A stretch of 32,501 bases of DNA from Actinomycetota bacterium (GTDB lineage Bacteria; Actinomycetota; Thermoleophilia; Gaiellales; Gaiellaceae): positions 1-32,501 of the forward strand of contig SIRU01000026.1 in the NCBI GenBank assembly GCA_004366385.1, given 5' to 3'. The notes under the pieces were generated by a model, which had not been told where the DNA came from, did not search any database, and saw nothing but the letters and a program-made list of their open reading frames with translations. Below, in pieces: positions 6,480 through 14,479 of this stretch. Each line of letters begins with the position of its first letter. Position 1 is the stretch's first letter. A program made the translations under genes and the position numbers.

Positions 6480-7121
6480 GTGTCGGAGCGCATCCTCCTC
6501 GTCGACGACCATCCGCTCACCCGCGACGCGCTCGCAGCGCTGCTCGCGCAGCAGGGGTTCGAGGTGGTGGGGGACGCCTCGAGCGGCGAGCAGGCGATCA
6601 CCGAGGCCGAGCGGCTCCAGCCCGACATCGTCCTCCTCGACCTGACCATGCCCGGCATGGACGGGCTCACCGCCCTGCCGATCATCCGCGAGGAGGCGCC
6701 GAACAGCGAGGTCGTCGTCCTCACCGCCTCCGACGCGGAAGAGAACCTTCTCGCGGCCATCCGTGCGGGCGCGGCCGGCTACCTCCTGAAGACCGAGCCT
6801 CCCGAGCAGATCGCGAGCTTTCTCCGAGGTGTCGCCCGCGGTGAGGCGGCGCTCTCGGGCGGCGTCGCCCGCCGGCTGCTCGACCGCGTGCGCGAGGGTG
6901 GCCGGCTGGACGGGATCCCGGAGGAGATCACCCGCCTGCTCTCGGCCCGCGAAGTCGAGGTCCTGCTCCTGCTCGACGAGCATCTCGGGACCGACGAGAT
7001 CGCGCAGCGGCTCTTCATCTCCGAGCACACCGTGCGCTCGCACGTGAAGAGCCTGCTCCGCAAGCTCGGCGTCTCCTCGAGGCGCGAGGCGCTCGAGCGC
7101 CTCGAGACCGCGCGCGGCTAG
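6480..7121 (+). CDS. NarL/FixJ-family response regulator
   Basis: A 213-residue regulator. The receiver domain (about 1-120) has the acidic pair D9-D10, the phospho-acceptor D54 in VLLDLTMPGMDG, T82 and K104, all in the expected places. The C-terminal LuxR-type helix-turn-helix (about 150-210) reads LSAREVEVLLLLDEHLGTDEIAQRLFISEHTVRSHVKSLLRKLG. The GTG start follows AAGAGG by three bases. It is the natural partner of the divergent kinase. Its stop codon TAG lies inside the CTAG that flanks the insertion sequence, so the IS touches the gene without damaging it. Confidence 0.93.
   Translation: MSERILLVDDHPLTRDALAALLAQQGFEVVGDASSGEQAITEAERLQPDIVLLDLTMPGMDGLTALPIIREEAPNSEVVVLTASDAEENLLAAIRAGAAGYLLKTEPPEQIASFLRGVARGEAALSGGVARRLLDRVREGGRLDGIPEEITRLLSAREVEVLLLLDEHLGTDEIAQRLFISEHTVRSHVKSLLRKLGVSSRREALERLETARG
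7118..7121. repeat. CTAG flank of the first insertion sequence (left)
   Basis: CTAG stands immediately outside the left inverted repeat and again immediately outside the right one (8101-8104). I read it as a 4-base target duplication. It could instead be the outer end of the inverted repeats. It contains the regulator's TAG stop. Confidence 0.6.
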
Positions 7122-7137
7122 ATGATTGATGCCACGG
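7122..7137 (+). repeat. Left inverted repeat of first IS
   Basis: ATGATTGATGCCACGG. It is a perfect inverse match to 8085-8100 and begins two bases before the end of the transposase region. Confidence 0.88.
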
Positions 7138-7138
7138 A

Positions 7139-8005
7139 CTACGCCGTGTAGTCGACGATTGCTCGGCTCGGTCGGCCGAGCTCGTGGTTGAGGCTGATGC
7201 AGGCGGCGAGCGCGAGCAGGCGGGTCGCGATGCGGGCGAATAGGTTGCGCGGCGTGCGCGCACCGTGGCGCTCGAGGTTGAGCAGGTCTTTGCAGGTGTG
7301 GAAGACCGACTCGATGCGCTGCCGGATCGGTGCCAAGTGGATCCCGTGATCTGGCTCGTTGCGACGGGCAGGGCGAATGACTGTCGCGCCCAGGTCGGCG
7401 AGCGTGGAGGCGAAGTCGTGGCCGGCATAGCCCTTGTCGCAGACGATCGTCTCGCCGCCGCGCAAGACGCGGGGCAGGATCCTGAGCGCGACCTCGCGCT
7501 CTCCGCGATCGGCGGCGACGAGCGCCGCCGCCCGCGGTGTCCCGTCGGGCGCGCAGGCCAGATGCAGGCGCATGCCCCAGAAGTAGCGCGAGTGGCTGCG
7601 CGAGTAGCCGTAGCCACAGATCTCGGCGAGCGCCGAGCGGCGCGTCGTCTCCAGCGAGCGTGCGCACTCCACCGGTGTCGAGTCGAGCAGCAGGAGGTCG
7701 TCGGCGTGCCCAGGAGAGCGTTCGGCGAACACGCCGACCAGCCACTCGATCGTCTCCGACAGCCGCGCTCGCCGCTTGTGCAGCACATCCTGGGTCGGCA
7801 GCCAGTGGAAGAGATGACCGAGTTGTCGCTTCGCCGCTCGCAGGAAGCGCCGATCGGAAGGGATCCCCATCAGCACCTGCGCAACGCACAGGGTGACGAC
7901 CTCGGCGTCGGTGAGCTTGCGACGGGCGTTAGCCGGCCGCTCGGGCAGAAGGTCGTCGGCCGTGCAGTAGACACTGATCAGAAGCAGGTCGAGGTCGGCG
8001 TCCAT
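7139..8005 (-). CDS. IS982-like DDE transposase
   Basis: A 288-residue transposase cutting and joining DNA at the element ends. The N-terminal third is helical (LTDAEVVTLCVAQVLMGIPSD). The catalytic core shows D108 (LLLLDSTPVECAR), D190 (IVCDKGYAG) and E232 (RQRIESVF), with a conserved GYGYSRSHSRYFWGMRLHL strand after the first Asp. The last segment, TPRNLFARIATRLLALAACISLN, is a typical family tail. The ATG is set by an AGGAGG ribosome site. It has the same length as the transposase of the second element in this window but is clearly diverged from it. Family naming is by recall of related proteins; an IS5-type relative is the alternative. Confidence 0.88.
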   Translation of the reverse strand: MDADLDLLLISVYCTADDLLPERPANARRKLTDAEVVTLCVAQVLMGIPSDRRFLRAAKRQLGHLFHWLPTQDVLHKRRARLSETIEWLVGVFAERSPGHADDLLLLDSTPVECARSLETTRRSALAEICGYGYSRSHSRYFWGMRLHLACAPDGTPRAAALVAADRGEREVALRILPRVLRGGETIVCDKGYAGHDFASTLADLGATVIRPARRNEPDHGIHLAPIRQRIESVFHTCKDLLNLERHGARTPRNLFARIATRLLALAACISLNHELGRPSRAIVDYTA

Positions 8006-8016
8006 CGTGGCCTCCT

Positions 8017-8051
8017 GGTCGACGGTGTCTTGGACACCGCCGACTTCGACC
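8017..8051 (-). promoter_or_regulatory. Leader hairpin directly before the transposase ribosome site
   Basis: On the transposase message, GGTCGA, a 6-base bulge, CGGTGTC, loop CAA, GACACCG and TCGACC form a 13-base-pair stem. It ends directly against the AGGAGG ribosome site. Such leader structure can block translation of read-through transcripts entering an IS. Confidence 0.6.
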
Positions 8052-8084
8052 TGCCTCTCCTGGTCCCTATCGCCACGGCCCGAG

Positions 8085-8104
8085 CCGTGGCATCAATCAT
8101 CTAG
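8085..8104 (-). repeat. Right inverted repeat of first IS plus CTAG flank
   Basis: 8085-8100 is the perfect complement of 7122-7137. 8101-8104 is the second CTAG. The TAG stop of the histone-deacetylase-like gene on the minus strand is made by bases 8101-8103. Confidence 0.85.
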
Positions 8105-8958
8105 CTCGAGGCGAACCCCTCGAGCGCCGCCTCGACGAGGCTCGGCAGCGTGTCGAGGTTGTAGCCGCCCTCGAGGACGGCCGCGGTCCGTGGCGCCAGC
8201 GCGGCGCAGCGCTGGGTGAGCTCCCGGAACCCGGCCTCGGTGACCCGCATGTCGCCGAGCGGGTCGTCCTCGTGCGCGTCGAACCCGGCCGACACGAGCA
8301 CGAGATCAGGAGTGAACGCGCGCACGATCGGCTCCACCTGCTCGTCGAAGGCGCGCGCGTAGTCGGCGTCCCCGGACAGCGCGGGGAGCGGGACGTTCAG
8401 CGTCTGCTCGTCGCTCGTCCCCGGCCCGCCCGATCCCGGCCAGAACGGCCACTGGTGGAGCGAGATGAAGAGGACGCTGTCGTCGCCGCGGAAGAGAGCC
8501 TCCGTCCCGTTCCCGTGGTGGACGTCGAAGTCGACGATCGCGACCCGAGAGAGCCCGAGCTCCGTCTGCGCGTGGCGTGCGGCGATCGCGACGTTGTTGA
8601 AGATGCAGAAGCCCATCGCCTCCTCGTGCAGCGCGTGGTGGCCGGGCGGGCGCACGAGCGCGAAGCCGCTCTGTTCGACCGCGGCGATCGCGCAGCCGGC
8701 CGCGAGCCGCGCCGCGTCCCACGTCGTCGGCCCGCAGAACGTGTCGGGGTCGAGCCAGGCCTCCGCGTCGATGGTGGCGATCGAGCCCACATACGCGCTC
8801 GAGTGCACGAGCTCGAGCTGCTCGCGCGTTGCATGCTCGGACTCGACGAAGCCCGGGAAGCGCTCGTGCAGCCGCCGCAGGCGCTCGGGGCTCTCCGCAT
8901 GGATGTGGTGCCCCGGCGAGTGGAGGTGCGCCAGCGCGGGATGGCTGATCACGTCCAC
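8101..8958 (-). CDS. Histone-deacetylase-superfamily hydrolase (AcuC/acetylpolyamine amidohydrolase type)
   Basis: A 285-residue zinc amidohydrolase. It shows RPPGHHA (H107-H108), [25 protein letters not shown] with zinc ligands D145 and H147, SAGFDAH with D227, and the LEGGYN tyrosine (Y266). All catalytic residues are present. Bacterial members remove acetyl groups from proteins or small amines; the substrate here is unknown. I chose GTG 8958 because GGAGG lies seven bases upstream; GTG 8952, overlapping the upstream stop as GTGA, is the alternative. It is the last gene of an operon with the nuclease and acyltransferase. Its own stop lies in the IS-flanking CTAG. Confidence 0.92.
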   Translation of the reverse strand: MDVISHPALAHLHSPGHHIHAESPERLRRLHERFPGFVESEHATREQLELVHSSAYVGSIATIDAEAWLDPDTFCGPTTWDAARLAAGCAIAAVEQSGFALVRPPGHHALHEEAMGFCIFNNVAIAARHAQTELGLSRVAIVDFDVHHGNGTEALFRGDDSVLFISLHQWPFWPGSGGPGTSDEQTLNVPLPALSGDADYARAFDEQVEPIVRAFTPDLVLVSAGFDAHEDDPLGDMRVTEAGFRELTQRCAALAPRTAAVLEGGYNLDTLPSLVEAALEGFASS

Positions 8959-9782
8959 GCGAGCGCCTCCTCGAAGCGGCGCGCGAGGCCGTCCAGCCCG
9001 AGTCCGCGCGCGTGCGCCGCGGCTGCGGCCCAGTCGGGCGTGACGTCGGGCAGCGGCGGGAGCGGCGCGTCGCGGTCGAGCGTGGCGATGTGGCGATAGA
9101 GGCGAAGCGCGTCCGCCTCGGCGGCGAAGCGTCCGTCCTCGAGCAGCGCGTCGAGCGACCCGTACTGCGCGAGCAGCGCGGCGGCCTTCTTCGGCCCGAT
9201 CCCGCGCGCGCCCGGGATCTTGTCGGACGGGTCGCCGCGCAGCGCGATGAAGTCCGGGACCTGCTCCGGGTCGACGCCGTAGCGCTCGCGGACCTCGGCC
9301 GGCCCGATCCGGGTCGGGGACTCGCCGCGCACGGGCTGGAGGATCGTGGTCAAGGCGCTCGCGAGCTGGAAGGCGTCGCGGTCCGAGGTCGCGACGAGCA
9401 CCGTTCCGCCTCGAGCCTCCTCCTGCGCGGCCGCCGCCCCGAGGAAGTCGTCCGCCTCGTAGCCCGGCGCCTTCGCGACGGCGAAGCCGGTTGCCTCCAC
9501 GAGCGCGGGGAGGAGGTCGAGCTGCTCCAGCAGCTCGGCGTCGAACTCGCGTCCGGCCTGGTAGCCGTCGAGCGCCTCGTGCCGGTAGGTCGGCTCCGTG
9601 AGCGTGTCCCACGCGACGAGCACCGTCCGCGGGCGCTCGCTCTGCCAGAAGCGGAGCAGGTAGTTCGAGACGCCCAGGAGCATGTTCCCCGGGCCGCCGT
9701 CTGCGCGCCGCAGCGTCTTCGGGACGCCGTGGTACGCGCGGTGCGCGAACGAGTCGCCGTCCATGACGAGGAGCGGTCTCAT
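8949..9782 (-). CDS. Stand-alone 5'-3' exonuclease (PolI N-domain / FEN type)
   Basis: A 277-residue protein equivalent to the 5' nuclease domain of DNA polymerase I, without polymerase domains. Metal-binding acids appear in [14 protein letters not shown] (D8, D10), GYEADDFLG and [13 protein letters not shown]. The helix-hairpin-helix DNA clamp is [25 protein letters not shown]. In this family the enzyme removes RNA primers and 5' flaps during replication and repair. The ATG overlaps the stop of the acyltransferase by 4 bases and its own stop overlaps the next gene, so three genes are coupled. A free-standing copy is common in Actinobacteria alongside full PolI. Confidence 0.93.
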   Translation of the reverse strand: MRPLLVMDGDSFAHRAYHGVPKTLRRADGGPGNMLLGVSNYLLRFWQSERPRTVLVAWDTLTEPTYRHEALDGYQAGREFDAELLEQLDLLPALVEATGFAVAKAPGYEADDFLGAAAAQEEARGGTVLVATSDRDAFQLASALTTILQPVRGESPTRIGPAEVRERYGVDPEQVPDFIALRGDPSDKIPGARGIGPKKAAALLAQYGSLDALLEDGRFAAEADALRLYRHIATLDRDAPLPPLPDVTPDWAAAAAHARGLGLDGLARRFEEALAWT

Positions 9783-10408
9783 GCGAGCGACGCCTCGAGC
9801 TGCTCCACCGCCTCGCGCAGCCGGTCGGTGGCGATGCGCGCGGCCTGCGCGGGCTCGAGCTCGCCGAGGTCACCGAGCTCGATCGGCGCCCCGTAGCGCA
9901 CGCGCAGCGGCCCGAGCCGCGCCAGGCGGTCCGTCCCCGTGATCCCGGCTGGCACGAGAGGGACGCCGGCCTCGAGCGCGATCCGGGCCGCGCCCGAGTG
10001 CCAGCGCGCCTCGTGCTTCTTGCGGAGGCCCTTCCGGCGCCGCGTCCCCTCGGGGAACATGACGACCGCGTGCCCCTGGCGGCAGAGCTCGACCGCGGTC
10101 GCGATCGCCTCCTCGTCCCGCTCCCCACGCCGAACCTTGAATCCGCCGCCTGCCCTGATGACCAGGCTCAGGGGAAACCAGAAGAGCTCCGACTTCGCCA
10201 TGAAGCGCAGGAAGCGCCGCGGGAAGAGGTCGATCCCGAGCGGCCAGGGGTCGAAGTTCGACCAGTGGTTCGCGGCCAGCACGAAGCCTCCCGCTTGCGG
10301 GACGTTCTCGCTGCCGTAGGCGCGATGCCGGAAGAGCGTCTTCAGCACCGGCCAGCTGAGCGCCGCGACGACGAAGTACAGGGCGCTCGGCCTGGGAGGC
10401 GACGACAC
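9779..10408 (-). CDS. 1-acyl-sn-glycerol-3-phosphate acyltransferase family protein (PlsC-like)
   Basis: A 209-residue membrane-associated acyltransferase that moves an acyl chain to a lysophosphatidate-type acceptor in phospholipid synthesis. The catalytic HX4D motif is NHWSNFD (H48, D53). The acceptor-binding motif is FPEGTRR (118-124). [12 protein letters not shown] is the fourth family block. A hydrophobic segment at about 9-25 probably anchors it to the membrane. Start GTG 10408 has no ribosome site but a GATACT hexamer (minus strand, 10421-10416) seven bases upstream, consistent with a leaderless message. It is divergent from topA. The exact acyl acceptor cannot be told. Confidence 0.9.
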   Translation of the reverse strand: MSSPPRPSALYFVVAALSWPVLKTLFRHRAYGSENVPQAGGFVLAANHWSNFDPWPLGIDLFPRRFLRFMAKSELFWFPLSLVIRAGGGFKVRRGERDEEAIATAVELCRQGHAVVMFPEGTRRRKGLRKKHEARWHSGAARIALEAGVPLVPAGITGTDRLARLGPLRVRYGAPIELGDLGELEPAQAARIATDRLREAVEQLEASLA

Positions 10409-10415
10409 GCGCGCC

Positions 10416-10421
10416 AGTATC
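10416..10421 (-). promoter_or_regulatory. -10 hexamer of a leaderless promoter for the acyltransferase operon
   Basis: GATACT (4 of 6 to TATAAT) on the minus strand, seven bases before GTG 10408. No convincing -35 box is seen. Confidence 0.4.
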
Positions 10422-10427
10422 GCGGGA

Positions 10428-10455
10428 TTGCAAGGATTGACGACGGCGCTACCCT
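10428..10455 (+). promoter_or_regulatory. Candidate leaderless promoter of topA
   Basis: TTGCAA (10428-10433), 16-base spacer, TACCCT (10450-10455), nine bases before ATG 10465. TAnnnT fits actinobacterial -10 usage. No ribosome site precedes the ATG. Confidence 0.4.
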
Positions 10456-10464
10456 GTGGCGCCG

Positions 10465-12993
10465 ATGGGCAAGAGCCTCGTCATCGTCGAGTCCCCCGCG
10501 AAGGCGCGGACGATCGGCGGCTACCTCGGCGCCGATTACGCCGTGGAGTCGAGCATCGGTCACATCCGCGACCTCCCGAACCGCGCGTCCGACCTCCCCG
10601 CGGCCGAGCGGAAGCGCTTCGGGGCGCTCGGCGTCGACGTCGAGCAGGGCTTCGAGCCGTACTACATCGTGGACGCGGAGAAGAAGAAGGTCGTCACCGC
10701 GCTCCGGAAGAAGCTCAAGGAGGCCGACGAGCTCCTGCTCGCGACCGACGAGGACCGCGAGGGCGAGGCGATCGCCTGGCATCTCGTGGAGGTCCTCAAG
10801 CCGAAGGTGCCCGTGCGGCGCATGGTCTTCCACGAGATCACCAAGGAGGCGATCGCGCGGGCGCTCGAGGAGACGCGCGGGATCGACCAGGACCTCGTCG
10901 ACGCGCAGGAGACGCGCCGGATCCTCGACCGGCTGTACGGCTACGAGGTGTCGCCGGTCCTCTGGAAGAAGGTCATGCCGCGCCTCTCGGCCGGACGCGT
11001 GCAGTCGGTCGCGACGCGCCTCGTCGTGCAGCGCGAGCGCGAGCGGATCGCGTTCGTCTCCGCCGGCTACTGGGATCTCGTCGCGACCTTCGATCCGGGG
11101 TCGTTCGAGGCGCGGCTGCTCTCGGTGAACGGGAGCCGCGTCGCTCAGGGGCGCGACTTCGCCTCCGACGGCACGCTCCGCGACGCGAGCCTCACCGTCC
11201 TCGACGAGGAGGGCGCGCGCGGGCTCGCCGAGCGCCTCGAGGGGGCGCGGTTCGCCGTCAGCGCTGCCGACGAGAAGCCGTACCGGCGCCGACCGGCTGC
11301 TCCCTTCCGCACGGCCACGCTCCAGCAGGAGGCGAGCCGCAAGCTCCGCTTCACCGCGCAGACGACGATGCGCCTCGCGCAACGGCTGTACGAGTCGGGC
11401 TACATCACCTACATGCGCACGGACTCGACGACGCTCTCGGAGTCGGCGCTCGCAGCGGCCCGCGCGCAGGTGAAGCAGCTCTTCGGCACCGAGTACGTGC
11501 CGGAGAAGCCGCGCGCGTACGGGCGCGCCGTCGCCAACGCCCAGGAGGCCCACGAGGCGATCCGTCCCGCCGGCGACACGTTCCGCACGCCCGACCAGGT
11601 CAAGGGCGACGTCTCGCGGGACGAGCTGGCGCTCTACGACCTCATCTGGAAGCGCACGCTCGCCTCGCAGATGGAGGACGCGCGCGGCAACACCGTCTCG
11701 CTCCGCATCGCGGCGACGTCGTCCGCGGGCGAGGAGGTCGAGCTCGCCGCGTCCGGCACCGTGATCACCTTCCGCGGCTTCCTCGCCGCCTACGAGCCCG
11801 GCCGCGACGAGCCCGCGGCCGACGACGAGGAGGAGCGCCGCCTGCCGCAGCTCGAGGTCGGGCAGGAGGTCACGGCGCTCTCGCTCGAGCCCGACGGTCA
11901 CGCGACCACGCCGCCCCCGCGGTACACGGAGCCGACGCTCGTGAGGGCGCTCGAAGACCGCGGCATCGGCCGCCCGTCGACGTACGCGGCGATCCTGTCC
12001 ACGATCATCGATCGCGGCTACGTCTTCAAGAAGGGCACGGCGCTCGTGCCGGCCTTTCTCGCGTTCTCGGTCGTGAACCTCCTCGAGCAACACTTCGAGC
12101 AGCTCGTCGACTTCGACTTCACTGCGCGCATGGAGGACGACCTGGACCGGATCGCCGCCGGCGACGAGGAGCGCGTGGCCTGGCTCGGGCGCTTCTACTT
12201 CGGTGACGGCGATGGCCCGGGGCTCCATCACCTCGTCACGGAGCACCTCGAGGAGATCGACGCGCGCGCGGTCAACTCCATCGCGATCCCGGGGAGCGAG
12301 GCAGTCGTCCGCGTGGGGCGCTACGGCCCGTACCTCGAGCGCGGCGAGGAGCGCGCAAGCCTTCCGGCCGACCTCGCACCCGACGAGCTGACCGCCGAGA
12401 AGGCCGAGGAGATCCTCGCGCAGCCGGACAACAAGCCGCTCGGCCGCGACCCCGAGACCGGGCACGAGATCGTCGTTCGCGTCGGCCGCTACGGCCCGTA
12501 CGTGACCGAGACTCTCGCCGAGGGCGCCGATGGGAAGCCACGGACGGCCTCGCTCTTCTCCTCGATGTCGCCGGAGACGGTGACGCTCGACGACGCCCTC
12601 CGGCTCCTCACGCTTCCTCGTACCCTCGGGGAGGTCGACGGCGAGGAGGTCACCGCGCAGAACGGCCGCTACGGCCCTTACGTCAAGCGGGGCTCCGACT
12701 CGCGCTCGCTCGAGAGCGAGGAGCAGCTCTTCACCGTCACGCTAGAGGACGCGAAGGCGCTGCTCGCGCAGCCGCCGCGGCGGCGAGGGCGCGGGCAGGC
12801 GCGCGGCCCGCTCCGCGAGCTCGGAGAGGATCCCTCGAGCGGCAGGAAGATCGTCGTCAAGGACGGTCGCTTCGGCCCGTACGTCACGGACGGGGAGACG
12901 AACGCGAGCCTCCGCAAGAGCGACACGGTCGAGGGCGTGACGACCGAGCGTGCGGTCGAGCTGCTCGCGGAAAGGCGCGCTAAGAGCGCGTAA
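10465..12993 (+). CDS. topA: DNA topoisomerase I (type IA)
   Basis: An 842-residue enzyme that relaxes negative supercoils by cutting one strand. The Toprim domain starts MGKSLVIVESPAKARTI (E9) and has the acidic triad D95, D97, E99 in ATDEDREG. The active-site tyrosine is Y316 in GYITYMRTDST. The core also shows FHEITKEAI, LSAGRVQSVATRLV and the RPSTYA block. Instead of zinc fingers the C-terminus has four repeats built on GRYGPY or GRFGPY (near residues 615, 675, 735 and 805), the actinobacterial layout. The very basic tail of some actinobacterial enzymes is missing. GTG 10456 is an in-frame alternative start; ATG 10465 gives the family N-terminus. Confidence 0.97.
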   Translation: MGKSLVIVESPAKARTIGGYLGADYAVESSIGHIRDLPNRASDLPAAERKRFGALGVDVEQGFEPYYIVDAEKKKVVTALRKKLKEADELLLATDEDREGEAIAWHLVEVLKPKVPVRRMVFHEITKEAIARALEETRGIDQDLVDAQETRRILDRLYGYEVSPVLWKKVMPRLSAGRVQSVATRLVVQRERERIAFVSAGYWDLVATFDPGSFEARLLSVNGSRVAQGRDFASDGTLRDASLTVLDEEGARGLAERLEGARFAVSAADEKPYRRRPAAPFRTATLQQEASRKLRFTAQTTMRLAQRLYESGYITYMRTDSTTLSESALAAARAQVKQLFGTEYVPEKPRAYGRAVANAQEAHEAIRPAGDTFRTPDQVKGDVSRDELALYDLIWKRTLASQMEDARGNTVSLRIAATSSAGEEVELAASGTVITFRGFLAAYEPGRDEPAADDEEERRLPQLEVGQEVTALSLEPDGHATTPPPRYTEPTLVRALEDRGIGRPSTYAAILSTIIDRGYVFKKGTALVPAFLAFSVVNLLEQHFEQLVDFDFTARMEDDLDRIAAGDEERVAWLGRFYFGDGDGPGLHHLVTEHLEEIDARAVNSIAIPGSEAVVRVGRYGPYLERGEERASLPADLAPDELTAEKAEEILAQPDNKPLGRDPETGHEIVVRVGRYGPYVTETLAEGADGKPRTASLFSSMSPETVTLDDALRLLTLPRTLGEVDGEEVTAQNGRYGPYVKRGSDSRSLESEEQLFTVTLEDAKALLAQPPRRRGRGQARGPLRELGEDPSSGRKIVVKDGRFGPYVTDGETNASLRKSDTVEGVTTERAVELLAERRAKSA

Positions 12994-13277
12994 AGCCGTT
13001 TCCGAGGGGGTTTTCGCCGTCCGCAGGCCCGGTCATGATCTAACTGCCTGGACGCCGCGACGTCTCAGGTCGTACGTGGCCTCCGGGCTTCGAGCGTCAA
13101 TGCCGCAAACCGCCGACCGATCGAGCGCGGAATAACCCGAACAGGCGCGGACGTTTGAGGAGTTTGTGACGCCGCTGAGCAGTGGTCAACCCCTGGAAAT
13201 AGAAGGAAAACAGCCGTACACTCCGTAAGTTTGTTGCTCTCCACCAGTCGCCGAATCGAAAGGACTGACGCACTCTC
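12994..13277. other. Intergenic region topA to sigma factor
   Basis: A 284-base non-coding stretch. It holds no obvious coding frame and no strong terminator after topA. It is less GC-rich towards the sigma gene, where a promoter candidate lies at 13194-13222. I see no riboswitch or small RNA fold I would defend. Confidence 0.6.
13194..13222 (+). promoter_or_regulatory. Candidate promoter of the sigma factor gene
   Basis: TGGAAA (13194-13199), 17-base spacer, TACACT (13217-13222), about 55 bases before the start. The -10 hexamer is identical to the one before purD. The -35 is 4 of 6. Confidence 0.4.
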
Positions 13278-14354
13278 TTGACGCAGAACCAGCTCATCGA
13301 ACTGCTCGAGTCCGAGCACGTGAAGGCGCTCATCGAGCGCGCCGAAGAGCACGGAGGCCACCTCGGCACCGCCGAGATCGAGGCCTTCGCGCTCGAGCAC
13401 GACCTCGGCGAGGACGAGGCCGAGCTCCTCCAGCGCGAGCTCGAGGCACACGGCATCGAGATCGCCCAGCCGGACGGCGAGGCCGCCGGCAAGGGGACGC
13501 CCGCCGAGACGCCGCGCTACGAGGCCGGCGCTGTCTCCGGTGCCGCCGACAGCCTCCAGCTCTTCCTCGCCGACGTCGGCCGCCACAAGCTGCTGACCGC
13601 CTCCGAGGAGGTTGCCCTCGCCAAGCGCATCGAGCGCGGCGACCCGGTCGCGAAGCGGACGATGATCGAGTCGAACCTCCGGCTCGTCGTCTCCATCGCC
13701 AAGGGCTACCGCGGCCTCGGCGTCCCCTTCCTCGACCTCATCCAGGAGGGCACGCTGGGCCTGAACCGCGCGGTCGAGAAGTTCGACTGGCGGCGCGGCT
13801 TCAAGTTCTCGACGTACGCGACCTGGTGGATCCGCCAGTCGGTGCAGCGCGCCGTCGCGAACCACGCGCGGACGATCCGCGTGCCCGTCCACGTCGTCGA
13901 GCGGCAGCAGAAGCTGTCGCGGGCGGCCCGCCGGCTCGAGGTCGAGCTCGGCCGGGAGGCGACGAAGGAGGAGCTCGCCGAGGCGACCGGCCTTCCACTC
14001 CAGCACGTGGACGAGGCGCTCGGCGCCGCCCACGCCTCCGTCTCGCTGAACCAGACGGTCGGCGCGGACGACGAGGGCGAGCTCGGCGACCTCTTCGCCG
14101 ACCGTGAGGCGGTCGACCCGTTCGACGAGGCCGAGGAGTCGCTCCGCCGCCAGAGCATCCGCCGGGCGCTCGACGCGCTTCCGGAGCGCGAGCGCCGCAT
14201 CCTCGAGCTCCGCTTCGGGTTCGAGGGCGAGCCGTGGACGCTCGAGGCGATCGGGCACGAGCTCGACCTCACGCGCGAGCGCGTGCGGCAGCTCGAGGGC
14301 CAGGCGCTGAAGCGCCTGGAGGCCCTGCGCGATCTCGCCGGCCTCGCGGCCTGA
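13278..14354 (+). CDS. Sigma-70 family RNA polymerase sigma factor (primary/group 2 type)
   Basis: A 358-residue sigma factor. Residues about 1-65 are a short acidic helical region resembling sigma region 1.1. Region 1.2 starts SLQLFLADVGRHKLLTASEEV. Region 2 has SNLRLVVSIAKGYRGLGVPFLDLIQEG and the -10-recognition block KFSTYATWWIRQSVQRAVANHARTIR. Region 3 follows, and region 4 ends with ERERRILELRFG and LDLTRERVRQLEGQALKRL, which contacts the -35 box. Region 2.4 conservation is housekeeping-like, but the protein is shorter than most SigA. The TTG start is the first possible codon after an in-frame TGA at 13266; AAAGGA lies 14 bases upstream, rather far. It ends at a clear terminator. Confidence 0.92.
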   Translation: MTQNQLIELLESEHVKALIERAEEHGGHLGTAEIEAFALEHDLGEDEAELLQRELEAHGIEIAQPDGEAAGKGTPAETPRYEAGAVSGAADSLQLFLADVGRHKLLTASEEVALAKRIERGDPVAKRTMIESNLRLVVSIAKGYRGLGVPFLDLIQEGTLGLNRAVEKFDWRRGFKFSTYATWWIRQSVQRAVANHARTIRVPVHVVERQQKLSRAARRLEVELGREATKEELAEATGLPLQHVDEALGAAHASVSLNQTVGADDEGELGDLFADREAVDPFDEAEESLRRQSIRRALDALPERERRILELRFGFEGEPWTLEAIGHELDLTRERVRQLEGQALKRLEALRDLAGLAA

Positions 14355-14384
14355 CACGCGCCGCGAACCTCCACAGTCAGGGAT

Positions 14385-14408
14385 GAAGCGGGCCTCCGGG
14401 CCCGCTTC
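14385..14408 (+). terminator. Terminator after the sigma factor gene
   Basis: A perfect 10-base stem: GAAGCGGGCC (14385-14394), loop TCCG, GGCCCGCTTC (14399-14408), followed by GCTTGCC. It lies 30 bases after the sigma stop. Confidence 0.8.
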
Positions 14409-14479
14409 GCTTGCCGCGGCCCTCCGCCGTTCGGGATACTCCGTCGAGACAGGACTGTCGCCGCGGAAAGGAGAGGGGT

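Larger units (their letters stand above)
7122..8100 (-). mobile_element. Intact IS982-like insertion sequence (979 bp)
   Basis: A complete element with perfect 16-base inverted ends (ATGATTGATGCCACGG at 7122-7137, its complement at 8085-8100), both flanked by CTAG. It carries one full-length transposase on the minus strand. A small hairpin lies at each end (CACGG/CCGTG on the left, CCACGG/CCGTGG on the right, six-base loops). Intact ends and an intact gene suggest a recent or still active insertion. Confidence 0.88.

Noticed and set aside
5058-7889. A 943-codon minus-strand frame running from the kinase back through the regulator and IS
   Set aside because: Only 5058-6437 matches a kinase; the upstream part is antisense to the response regulator and transposase and shows no domain logic.
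12950-13135. Short plus-strand frame after topA
   Set aside because: Begins inside topA in another frame, with no ribosome site or recognisable domain.
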